Shown here one piece after another: positions 56,565 through 64,000 of a stretch of 64,000 nucleotides of DNA. A program made the translations under genes and the position numbers. The DNA is from Anaerolinea sp. (GTDB taxonomy: Bacteria; Chloroflexota; Limnocylindria; Limnocylindrales; CSP1-4): positions 37,279-101,278 of the forward strand of contig PNKK01000003.1 of NCBI GenBank assembly GCA_013822395.1, read 5' to 3'. How positions within the stretch are numbered: position 1 is the stretch's first letter; each line of letters begins with the position of its first letter. The notes under the pieces were generated by a model. The model was given only the letters and a program-made list of their open reading frames with translations. It did no database searches and had not been told where the DNA came from.

Positions 56565-57833
56565 TCAGGCGGGCATGGGCGTCGTCGGTGGCCGATCGCG
56601 GCGAACGAACGGCAGCGAGGCGACCCCGAGGACCAGGCAGACGTTGGCGACCCACATCGCATTCGTGACGTCTCCGGAGAGCTGCCAGGCTCTCGAGCCG
56701 ATCGTCGCCCCGATGACGACGCCGAGGTTGGAGAGTGCGGTGACATAGCCGAACGATCGGCCGCGTCGGCCGCCGTCGGTCGCGACGGTGAGCAGGGCGA
56801 ACCACGAGGACTGGGCGGCGGCGAGTCCACCGCCGGCGAGGATCGCGGTCGCGAAGACGAGCCAGATCGGGGCGGCCAGGACGAGCGACATCGCATTGAA
56901 GAAGACCAGGCTGGACCCGATCGCGACCATCGTCCGCCGGTCCCGCAGATCCGCCCATCGGGCGAGGACGGGCCCGATGACGATCGACCCGATCCCGAAG
57001 GCGCCGAAGATCCACGGGACCAGGCCGGTAGGCATCCCGAGGCGGGTCGTCGCGAGGGGGCCGAACGCTGTGATCCACGCCCCGTACGCGGCGCTGAATC
57101 CGAGATTCCAGAGCGACAGCCGCAGGAGCGGGCCGATCGCCACCCAGCGGCTGGCCGGGGACGGCGCCTGGGTCGCCGTCGCGCCAAGTGGCGTCGCGCC
57201 GGCCGCGCTGGTCATGGCCTCGGACGGTGGCCGGACCGGTTCCGGCGGCAGGAAGGCGATCGCCGAGACCATCGCCACGGTCGCGGTGATGGCCACGAGG
57301 ACGAACGGGACGCGGAGGTCGCCCCCCGCGAAGATTGCGGCTCCGCCGACGAGCGGCCCGAAGACCGAACCAGCCGAGCCTGCCGCGGACACGATCCCGT
57401 TCGTGAAGGCCAGCTTCGCCTGGTCGGCGACACGGGCGATGTAGAGGCGCTCGGCGATGATCGACAACCCGCCGCCGAGGCCGGCCAGCGCCCGGAAGAC
57501 GATGAGCGGGATCGCGGCGCCCGCCGTGGCGATCAGGACGTTGGCGGCGGCATAGGCACCCTGGCCGAGCGGCATCTGGCGTTGGGCGGAGACCAGGCCG
57601 AGCATTGCCCCGGAGCCGAGCTGGCCGATCGTCTGGGTGACCGCGAACGAGCTGACCATGAGCCCCAGCTGGTCCGGTGTCGCGCCGAGGTACTGCGCGT
57701 ACAACGGCAGGAGCGGCAGCATGACCGACACGCCGACCTGGGACACGAAGGCGATGAGCGCGAGGACCGCGATGGGCCGGTCGAGGCCGCGGGCGGTGGA
57801 GATCGCGGCGGTGATCGCGACGGACGGGGTCAT
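56565..57833 (-). CDS. MFS transporter
   Basis: This 422-residue protein has about twelve hydrophobic helices in two bundles separated by a cytoplasmic loop at ~205-230 (PPEPVRPPSEAMTSAAG). The first loop LGATPDQLGLMVSSFAVTQTIGQLGSG and the later WADLRDRRTMVAIGS fit drug:H+ antiporter-type MFS. The substrate is unknown. It is convergent with the phosphatase gene and 46 bp downstream of the histidine kinase on the same strand. Confidence 0.9.
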   Translation of the reverse strand: MTPSVAITAAISTARGLDRPIAVLALIAFVSQVGVSVMLPLLPLYAQYLGATPDQLGLMVSSFAVTQTIGQLGSGAMLGLVSAQRQMPLGQGAYAAANVLIATAGAAIPLIVFRALAGLGGGLSIIAERLYIARVADQAKLAFTNGIVSAAGSAGSVFGPLVGGAAIFAGGDLRVPFVLVAITATVAMVSAIAFLPPEPVRPPSEAMTSAAGATPLGATATQAPSPASRWVAIGPLLRLSLWNLGFSAAYGAWITAFGPLATTRLGMPTGLVPWIFGAFGIGSIVIGPVLARWADLRDRRTMVAIGSSLVFFNAMSLVLAAPIWLVFATAILAGGGLAAAQSSWFALLTVATDGGRRGRSFGYVTALSNLGVVIGATIGSRAWQLSGDVTNAMWVANVCLVLGVASLPFVRRDRPPTTPMPA

Positions 57834-57879
57834 ACGCACCGCGGCAGGATAGACGGGCGCGACCGACCCGAGGCGAGGC

Positions 57880-59241
57880 TCAGGCCGGGCCGGCCTCGGC
57901 GAGAGGGATCCGGACGGTGAACCGGGCGCCGCCGCTCTCGCGGTTGGCAGCCTCGATCCGCCCGCCGTGACCGTCGACGATCCAGGCCGCGATCGCCAGG
58001 CCCAGACCGGCGCCGCCGGGTGGAGCGCCGGCACCGCGCCAGAACCGCTCGAAGAGCCGGGGCAGGTCCTCCTCGCGGAGGCCCTTTCCTTCGTCCTCGA
58101 CCGTCAGGCTGGCGGACCGGCGGTCGCGCCGAACCGTGACCCGGATGATCCCCGCCCGCGGGCTGTGCGCGATCGCGTTGTCGACGAGGATCAGGATGAG
58201 CTGCCGGAGCCGTGCCACGTCCCCGACCACGATGGCCGGTTCCGGGTCCACCGCAACGGTGACGCCTGCCTCGCGCGCCGGCACGGCAAGCGACGAGGCC
58301 GCGTCCGCCGCAACGTCGCCCAGGTCCACGGGGAGCCGATCGAGCGTGACGGCCCCGGAGTCCGAGCGCGCCAAAAGGAGCAGTCCCTCGACGAGCCCGG
58401 TCAGATGGTCCACCTCCGCCCCGATATCATCGAGTGCGGCGCCCACCTTGGCGACGGGCTCGTCCCGATGTCGTCGCAGATGCTCCACCGACGCCCGGAT
58501 GACGGTCAACGGCGTCCGCAGCTCGTGGCTGGCGTCGGCTGCGAACTCGCGCTGCCGGCGGAGCGCCCGTCGCTGCGCGGCAAGGGAGTCCCGGATGGGG
58601 ACGAGCGCGCGGCGCGAGTAGACGGCCCCGAAACCAACCGCAACGAGGACGACCGCGACGCCGCCCGCGAGAAGGACCGCGAGGAGCCCGTCGAGCGTGC
58701 GCTGCTCGGCGGTCCGGTCCTGGAACACCTGGATGTAGAGCGTCGCCGTTGGGGTCCGAACGCGGCGGGTCAGGACCCGGACCGGCGTCTCCGCCACGGT
58801 GCCGAGCCGGATGTCGCGGCCGGTCGCGAGCGCCGCCTCAAACGAGGCGTCGTCAGGAATCCCGCTGGGGAGACCGGCCTCCTGAGGCGCAAGCACGGTG
58901 CCGTCATCGTAGAGCACGACGGCGAACGTCCCGGAGCTCCCGCCCCCGAAGATGTACCCGGTCGGCAGGTCGCCGTCGTTGGGCCGATGACCCGGCCCAT
59001 GACCGTCGACGAGTCCGCTCAGGGTGTCGACTCGAAGGTCGAGCTGGCGGACCCCGCTCGTCTCGAGTGTGCTCGAGACGCTCAGGTAGAGCGCCACGGC
59101 GAGGACGACAAGGACGAGGAGCGTCGTGCCCGCGGCCCACGCCACGAGCCGACGACCGACCGATTGGATGAGCCTCGCGTCGGCCGCGAGGGCCTGGTCC
59201 TCGGCGGCGTCCGGCCCCGGGAGCTCGGCGCCGTTAGGCAT
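57880..59241 (-). CDS. Two-component sensor histidine kinase
   Basis: This 453-residue membrane kinase has helices at about 33-55 and 185-207, an extracytoplasmic sensor of ~130 residues, and a dimerisation domain with H239 in ADASHELRTPLTVI. The ATPase domain has LILVDNAIAHSP (N box), VEDEGKGL (G1) and GGAGLGLAIAAWIV (G2). The ATG at 59241 overlaps the response-regulator stop by eight bases. The stimulus is unknown; the downstream MFS gene may be a target. Confidence 0.94.
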   Translation of the reverse strand: MPNGAELPGPDAAEDQALAADARLIQSVGRRLVAWAAGTTLLVLVVLAVALYLSVSSTLETSGVRQLDLRVDTLSGLVDGHGPGHRPNDGDLPTGYIFGGGSSGTFAVVLYDDGTVLAPQEAGLPSGIPDDASFEAALATGRDIRLGTVAETPVRVLTRRVRTPTATLYIQVFQDRTAEQRTLDGLLAVLLAGGVAVVLVAVGFGAVYSRRALVPIRDSLAAQRRALRRQREFAADASHELRTPLTVIRASVEHLRRHRDEPVAKVGAALDDIGAEVDHLTGLVEGLLLLARSDSGAVTLDRLPVDLGDVAADAASSLAVPAREAGVTVAVDPEPAIVVGDVARLRQLILILVDNAIAHSPRAGIIRVTVRRDRRSASLTVEDEGKGLREEDLPRLFERFWRGAGAPPGGAGLGLAIAAWIVDGHGGRIEAANRESGGARFTVRIPLAEAGPA

Positions 59242-59908
59242 CGCTGAGACGGTATCCCACCCCGCGGACCGTCTCCACCCGGTCGCCGGCATGGCCGAGC
59301 TTCGTCCGGAGATAGTGGACGTAGGCGTCGACCGCGTTCGGTGTCACCGCGACGCTGTACGGCCAGGCGTGGTCGAGGAGCTGGTCGCGGGTGAGCGTCT
59401 GACCCGGGTGCCGGAGGAAGCACTCGAGGAGCGAGAACTCGCGCGGGCTCAGGTCGACCGCCCGGCCGTTGACGGTCACCCGGCGGGCGGCCTCGTCGAG
59501 GGCGATCGGGCCCACCTCGATCCGCGGCTCGGGGCGTCGGGGCCCGGGCTCGGTGCGGCGCGCCAGCGCCCGAAGCCGCGCAGCGAGCTCCTCGTAGGCG
59601 AACGGTTTCACGAGGTAGTCGTCCGCCCCAGCGTCGAGGCCAGTCACGCGATCGCCCACGGTGTCGCGGGCGGTCAACATGAGAATCGCCGTCTCGGTTC
59701 CGCGGCGCCGCAGGCGCCGGGCGACTTCGATGCCGCTGATATCCGGCAGGCCAACGTCGAGGATGACGACCTCGAGCCCGTCTGATTCGGCGAGATCGAG
59801 GCCGGTCTCGCCGTCGATCGCCACGTCGACGATGTGGCGATCCTCCTCGAGCAGGCGCTTGAGCGCCCGCCCGAGCCGTTCGTCGTCCTCGATGACGAGG
59901 AGGTGCAT
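59234..59908 (-). CDS. OmpR-family response regulator
   Basis: This 224-residue protein has a receiver domain (acid pocket IEDDE, phosphorylated Asp51 in VILDVGLPDISG, and the lysine in YLVKPFAYEEL) and a winged-helix DNA-binding domain (LSPREFSLLECFLRHPGQ ... VDAYVHYLRTKLG). The ATG at 59908 follows GGGAG at a slightly long spacing. It is coupled to the kinase gene downstream. Confidence 0.96.
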   Translation of the reverse strand: MHLLVIEDDERLGRALKRLLEEDRHIVDVAIDGETGLDLAESDGLEVVILDVGLPDISGIEVARRLRRRGTETAILMLTARDTVGDRVTGLDAGADDYLVKPFAYEELAARLRALARRTEPGPRRPEPRIEVGPIALDEAARRVTVNGRAVDLSPREFSLLECFLRHPGQTLTRDQLLDHAWPYSVAVTPNAVDAYVHYLRTKLGHAGDRVETVRGVGYRLSDA

Positions 59909-60072
59909 CGTCGTTATGACTCCCTGGCTCTGGACGATCGCGACGTCGCTCCTGCTCGCGCCGAGCCCGGTCACGCCGCCGATGACGGTCCGTCCCGGCG
60001 GCAGCCGACGCCGACACATCGACCTTGCGATGGTAGTCGAGCCCCTCGGTCTGAGAACTTGCTGAGACCCTC

Positions 60073-60095
60073 GTCTCCGCCCTTGCGGCGGAGAC
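60073..60095 (-). terminator. Hairpin after the CBS gene
   Basis: GTCTCCGCC / GGCGGAGAC with a five-base loop lies eight bases after the CBS-BON stop, between it and the response-regulator gene. No T-run follows. Confidence 0.5.
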
Positions 60096-60102
60096 TCGCG
60101 GA

Positions 60103-60810
60103 TCACCCGGGGCTGTGCGGGAAGAACGGATCGATCGTCGCCGGCCGAATCCCGCTGTCGTCCATCGCCCAGCGGACGTCGGCCTGCACGGCAACGACAC
60201 CAGGCACCATCGCGATCACGTGCTCGACCATCTCGGCGGTCGATCGACGATCCACCGTGCCCGTGATGGACACGACGCCGTCGGTGACGGCCACGGTGAA
60301 CGCGGCCGGGTCCAGCCAGAGCGCTCGGAACAGGACGTCCTCGCGGATCGCTCGGGCGAGCTCGTCGTCCGACCGTGTGTACGCCCGGACGAGATCGGCA
60401 CGGGTGACGATGCCGACCAGCCGCCCGCCGTCGACGACGGGGAGCCGGTTGACGCTCCGGGCGGTCATCAGGCCGGCGGCCTCGCCGGTCGATGCCGCCG
60501 GACCGATGGTGATCGCCGGCGACGTCATCGCCGCCCCGGCGGTTGTGGCCGCGATCTTCGCCTGCATCGCTCGCGAGGCACCCGACTCCCCGAAGAAGCG
60601 CGAGAGCGGCCGGTGGCGGACGGCGTCGGCGCCCTGCCCCTTGATCAGGAAGTCCGCCTCGGACACGACACCAAGAACGGCGCCATGAGCATCGGTCACG
60701 GGGACGCCGCTGATCCGGTGCTCGACGAGAAGACGGGCGACGTCGGCGAGCGGTGTCTCGGGATGAACGGCGATGACGCCCCTGGTCATGACATCACGGA
60801 CGGTCAGCAT
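60103..60810 (-). CDS. CBS-CBS-BON domain protein
   Basis: This 235-residue cytosolic protein has two CBS domains (about 5-60, TVRDVMTRGVIAVHPETPLAD; and 90-150, with NRLPVVDGGRLVGIVTRADLV) and a C-terminal BON domain (160-220, GVVSITGTVDRRSTAEMVEH). CBS pairs bind adenosyl nucleotides; BON domains contact membranes or other partners. The ATG at 60810 has GAGGAG six bases upstream. It is divergent from the cDPGS-like gene. Confidence 0.92.
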   Translation of the reverse strand: MLTVRDVMTRGVIAVHPETPLADVARLLVEHRISGVPVTDAHGAVLGVVSEADFLIKGQGADAVRHRPLSRFFGESGASRAMQAKIAATTAGAAMTSPAITIGPAASTGEAAGLMTARSVNRLPVVDGGRLVGIVTRADLVRAYTRSDDELARAIREDVLFRALWLDPAAFTVAVTDGVVSITGTVDRRSTAEMVEHVIAMVPGVVAVQADVRWAMDDSGIRPATIDPFFPHSPG

Positions 60811-61061
60811 GAGCATCTCCTCACGCCGCTAACCTGATGCGCCGACGCTCACCGGAACAGGGTCCAACGCACCGACTTCGCGGGCCGGCCGGGCCGTGAA
60901 CCGGTCGTCCGCCCGCTCGAGGAACCGCCTGTTCGGGTCGTTCGGCACGCGACGCGACCCCCCAAACGGCCGATGATCCGGAGAGCGCCCGGGCCGACGC
61001 TGAGCGACATCGGGCTGCCCGAGTGGCGGGAGCGCGGCCGGGCACCGGGACGGAGGCGAGC

Positions 61062-62411
61062 ATGAGCCGCAGGCGAGTCGTGATCATGGGCGCCGCAGGC
61101 CGCGATTTTCATGACTTCAACGTTGTCCACCGGGCCGACCCGGAGATCGATGTCGTCGCCTTCACCGCGACCCAGATCCCAGGGATCGCGAACCGTCGCT
61201 ACCCGCCGGAGCTCGCCGGGCCGCTCTATCCGGACGGGATCGCCATCGTCGCCGAGACCGAGCTCGAGGCACTCGTTCGCGAGCAGCACGTCGACACGGT
61301 CGTCTTCGCCTACAGCGACATCAGCCACGAGACGGTGATGCACGCCGCCTCCCGCGCCCTCGCCGCAGGCGCCGACTTCGAGCTCCTGGGCCCGCGCCGG
61401 ACGATGATCGCCAGTCGTCGGCCCGTGGTTGCGATCGGCGCGGTGCGGACGGGATCGGGGAAGAGCCAGACGACGCGCTACCTGGCCGCCATTCTGGCCG
61501 GGCGTGGCGTCCGACCGGTGGTGATCCGGCACCCAATGCCGTACGGCGACCTCGCCGCGCAGGCCGTCCAGCGGTACGCGACGTACGAGGATCTCGACCG
61601 GTACGACACCACCATCGAGGAGCGGGAGGAGTACGAGCCCCACCTGGACGCGGGTCGTATCGTGTACGCGGGGGTCGACTACGAGGCGATCCTCCGGGCG
61701 GCGGAGACCGAGGCGGACGTGATCGTCTGGGACGGCGGCAACAACGATTTCCCGTTTTACCGACCTGACCTCTTCGTGGTGGTCGCCGATCCGCTCCGCC
61801 CCGGCGACGAGCTTCGCTATCATCCCGGCGAGACCAACGTCCGGATGGCCGACGTCGTGATCATCAACAAGGTCGACAGCGCCGAGCAGAACGCCATCGA
61901 CGCGGTCCGAACCTCCGTCCACGCGCTGAACCCGAGGGCGGAGGTCCTGACGGCACGGTCCGACCTGACTCTCGTGGGTCCGGCGATCGAGGGTCGCCGG
62001 GTCGTCGTGGTCGAGGACGGGCCGACCCTGACCCACGGTGGCATGGCCTACGGGGCCGGCATCGTGGCGGCCCGCCGGTTCGGGGCAGCGCGACTCGTCG
62101 ATCCGCGGCCAGCCGCCGTCGGCTCGATCCGCGAGATTCTCGACCGCTATCCGGCGCTCGAGCCACTCGTACCGGCGATGGGCTACGGGGGGGCCCAGAT
62201 CCGCGAGCTCGAGGCGACCCTCAACGCCGTCGACGCTGACCTCGTGCTGTGCGCCACGCCGATCGACCTCACCCGCATCCTGACCCTGAACAAGCCGATG
62301 ACGCGCGTCCGCTACGAGCTCGCCGAGGCCGGCGGCACCCCGCTCGCCGAGATCCTCGAGCCGATCGCTCGAATGGCCAGGACACCGGTGCCCGCGGGGG
62401 CGCTCGCGTAG
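61062..62411 (+). CDS. COG2403 P-loop protein, cyclic 2,3-diphosphoglycerate synthetase-like
   Basis: This 449-residue protein combines an N-terminal Rossmann-like domain (VVIMGAAGRDFHDFN) with a P-loop domain (GAVRTGSGKSQTTRYL at 126-141). VWDGGNNDFPFY and VIINKVDSAEQNAI (NKxD) resemble GTPase-type nucleotide specificity motifs. Archaeal members make cyclic 2,3-diphosphoglycerate; the bacterial function is not established. The ATG has GGAGG six bases upstream. The Lon-like gene follows after 13 bases, so the two are probably one operon. Confidence 0.85.
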   Translation: MSRRRVVIMGAAGRDFHDFNVVHRADPEIDVVAFTATQIPGIANRRYPPELAGPLYPDGIAIVAETELEALVREQHVDTVVFAYSDISHETVMHAASRALAAGADFELLGPRRTMIASRRPVVAIGAVRTGSGKSQTTRYLAAILAGRGVRPVVIRHPMPYGDLAAQAVQRYATYEDLDRYDTTIEEREEYEPHLDAGRIVYAGVDYEAILRAAETEADVIVWDGGNNDFPFYRPDLFVVVADPLRPGDELRYHPGETNVRMADVVIINKVDSAEQNAIDAVRTSVHALNPRAEVLTARSDLTLVGPAIEGRRVVVVEDGPTLTHGGMAYGAGIVAARRFGAARLVDPRPAAVGSIREILDRYPALEPLVPAMGYGGAQIRELEATLNAVDADLVLCATPIDLTRILTLNKPMTRVRYELAEAGGTPLAEILEPIARMARTPVPAGALA

Positions 62412-62424
62412 CGGGCGGCCGGCC

Positions 62425-64000
62425 ATGTCCCACCGGCGACTCGATCCGGCGGAGCTCGTCCACCGCAGCGACCCGGCTGCGTTCGTGTTCAGAACGACCG
62501 CCGAGCTCGAGGACCTCGACGAGATCGTTGGCCATCAGCGGGCGGTCGCCGCCGTCGACTTCGGCATCGCCATCCGGGCCCGCGGCTTCAACCTGTACGC
62601 CATGGGCCCGGAAGGGATCGGGAAGTACACCCTGATCCGCCAGTTCCTCGCGGCCCGAGCGGCTGCCGAGCCCGTCCCCGAGGACCGCTGCTACGTCTAC
62701 AACTTCGACGATCGGCGCCGACCGCGGACGATCGCGCTCCCGGCGGGCGTGGGAAGTCGATTCCGCGACCGGATGGCGCAGCTGACTCGCGAGCTCCGGG
62801 CGGCGATCCCGGCCGCGCTCGAGACGGACCGCTTCCGGACGCGGAAGCAGGCCCTCGAGGACGCCGCCAAGCGCCGGCGCGAGGAGGCGCTCGTCGAGTT
62901 CGAGCGACGCGCCCTCAGCCAGGGCGTCGCCCTGCTGCGCACTCCGATCGGGGTGGGGCTCGCCGCCATCCGCGAGGGCAAGGTCCTGGAGGCCGCTGAG
63001 ATCGAGCGGCTGCCGGACACCGAACGCCAGGCCGTGCGCGCCACGATCTCCGGGCTCGAGGCGGAGCTTGGGCACATGCTCGAGCGCGAGGTACCCCGCT
63101 GGGAGCGCGATCATCGCGAGGCCATGCGCCGCCTGACCGAGGAGGTCACGCAGACTGCGGTCTCTCACCTCATCGACGACGTCCACCACGAGTTCGCCGA
63201 CCACCCGGCCATCGTGGAGCACCTGTCCGCCGTCCAGAAGGATGTCGTGGACAACGCCGAGGAGATCCTGGCCGGCTCGGACCCGGGCGTTGCGACCCTG
63301 CTCGCGAGCCGGCCGGAGGCCGACGACCGGGCGTCCTTCCGCCGATACCGGGTCAATGTCCTGGTCGATCACTCGAGCACCATCGGGGCGCCAGTCGTCT
63401 TCGAGGACCATCCCACCCAGCCGAACCTCGTCGGTCGAGTCGAGCACGTCGCGCAACTTGGCACGCTGGTGACCGACTTCACGCTCATCCGGGCCGGCGC
63501 GCTCCACCGCGCCAACGGCGGCTATCTCGTCCTCGACGCGCGGAAGGTCCTGACCGAGCCGTACGCCTGGGATGAGCTGAAGCGGGCACTCCGGAGCGGC
63601 GAGATCCGGATCGAGACGCTCGGCGAGCGCCTGGGCCTGGTCAGCACGGTCTCGCTCGAGCCGGAGCCGGTCCCGCTCGACGTGAAGGTCGTCCTCATCG
63701 GCGACCGAACCGTCTACTACCTGCTGTGCGCCCTCGACCCAGACTTCCTGGAGCTGTTCAAGGTCCAGGCGGACTTCGACGACGAGCTGCCACGGACACC
63801 CGAACAGGAGCTCCGCATCGTGCGCTTCCTGGGGACCGTCGCCCGACGGGAGGGACTGCGTCCGCTGGATCCCTCCGGGGCGGCGCGCATGATCGAGCAT
63901 GCCGCGCGGCTGGCCGGCGACGGGGAGCGGATCTCCACCCATCTCCGCAGCCTCACCGACGTCCTGCGCGAGGCCGACCACATCGCCGGTCGCGCCGGTC
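62425..64000 (+). CDS. Lon-like ATP-dependent protease (partial)
   Basis: This is the N-terminal 525 codons of a LonB/LonC-like AAA protease that runs off the end of the window. The Walker A loop is MGPEGIGKYTLI (61-67), unusually placed near the N-terminus, followed by a long helical insertion (~130-290) and then the AAA part with GALHRANGGYLVLDARKVL and IETLGERLGLVSTV. The Lon protease domain with its Ser-Lys dyad would lie beyond base 64000. The family call comes from the LonB-type GYLVLDA motif and architecture. Confidence 0.85.
   Translation, partial: MSHRRLDPAELVHRSDPAAFVFRTTAELEDLDEIVGHQRAVAAVDFGIAIRARGFNLYAMGPEGIGKYTLIRQFLAARAAAEPVPEDRCYVYNFDDRRRPRTIALPAGVGSRFRDRMAQLTRELRAAIPAALETDRFRTRKQALEDAAKRRREEALVEFERRALSQGVALLRTPIGVGLAAIREGKVLEAAEIERLPDTERQAVRATISGLEAELGHMLEREVPRWERDHREAMRRLTEEVTQTAVSHLIDDVHHEFADHPAIVEHLSAVQKDVVDNAEEILAGSDPGVATLLASRPEADDRASFRRYRVNVLVDHSSTIGAPVVFEDHPTQPNLVGRVEHVAQLGTLVTDFTLIRAGALHRANGGYLVLDARKVLTEPYAWDELKRALRSGEIRIETLGERLGLVSTVSLEPEPVPLDVKVVLIGDRTVYYLLCALDPDFLELFKVQADFDDELPRTPEQELRIVRFLGTVARREGLRPLDPSGAARMIEHAARLAGDGERISTHLRSLTDVLREADHIAGRAG

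Noticed and set aside
60073..60095. The GTCTCCGCC hairpin as a fourth parS-like site
   Set aside because: It shares GTCT...AGAC ends but its centre differs and the arms are separated by a five-base loop; it fits a transcript-end hairpin.
62269..63981. A 570-codon minus-strand open frame
   Set aside because: Antisense of the Lon-like gene, with Arg/Asp/Val-rich composition and no domain motifs.

Overview
This window is very GC-rich, densely packed chromosomal DNA from a free-living bacterium. There are no phage genes, insertion sequences or CRISPR arrays. The combination of a glycine decarboxylase split into GcvPA and GcvPB, a small basic protein gene (sbp) between ftsQ and ftsA, a yggS-yggT-yggU tail after ftsZ, a methylmalonyl-CoA mutase without its B12 domain, and a LysM protein with an N-terminal four-cysteine module suggests a Chloroflexota member, perhaps the Limnocylindria/Ellin6529 side. 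That placement is inference from gene content and protein style, not from a database search.

Left part (1-14 kb). A truncated oligopeptide-type ABC solute-binding lipoprotein comes first, followed by an ECF sigma factor with its zinc-finger anti-sigma factor. Next is a complete glycine cleavage operon (nudix-gcvT-gcvH-gcvPA-gcvPB), with a possible glycine-riboswitch-like leader between gcvT and gcvH. A Rossmann/DUF2520 protein is divergent from aconitase A, and a lipoprotein of unknown function and tRNA-Val(CAC) follow.

Cell division and wall cluster (14.2-32.9 kb, minus strand). A single dcw run goes from mraZ to ftsZ and then yggS-yggT-yggU: mraZ, rsmH, a 64-residue basic protein, ftsL-like, ftsI, murF, mraY, murD, ftsW, murG, murB, ddl, ftsQ, sbp, ftsA, ftsZ. 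Many junctions are ATGA/GTGA overlaps, which suggests translational coupling. murE, murC and sepF are missing from their usual places. Upstream of mraZ there is a clear sigma-70 promoter, followed at once by three 10-bp AGTGG repeats that look like an MraZ operator.

Central part (33-42 kb). A Cys4-LysM membrane protein, a small Cys4 protein, the RNase P RNA and an RNase H-like gene lead into a TCA block: icd-sdhC-sdhD-sdhA-sdhB on the minus strand, divergent from sucC-sucD.

Propionyl-CoA block and partition locus (42.8-51 kb). Propionyl-CoA carboxylase (carboxyltransferase, biotin carboxylase and a separate biotin carrier), methylmalonyl-CoA mutase large subunit and epimerase form one minus-strand operon. 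With sucCD, sdh, icd and acnA in the same window, propionyl-CoA can be followed into the TCA cycle. Divergent from this operon are parA and parB. Three copies of a palindrome, consensus GTCTYTGYGCARAGAC, lie at 47.3, 49.0 and 50.6 kb, one of them inside parB. They do not match canonical parS, and ParB has an unusual recognition helix. I think these are lineage-specific parS sites, and this is the most interesting observation in the window.

Right part (51.4-64 kb). This holds a PlsC-type acyltransferase, a HAD phosphatase, a LiaF-like/PspC envelope pair, MsrA, a histidine phosphatase, an MFS exporter, an OmpR-type two-component system, a CBS-BON protein, a COG2403/cDPGS-like P-loop protein, and the start of a Lon-like ATP-dependent protease that runs off the end.
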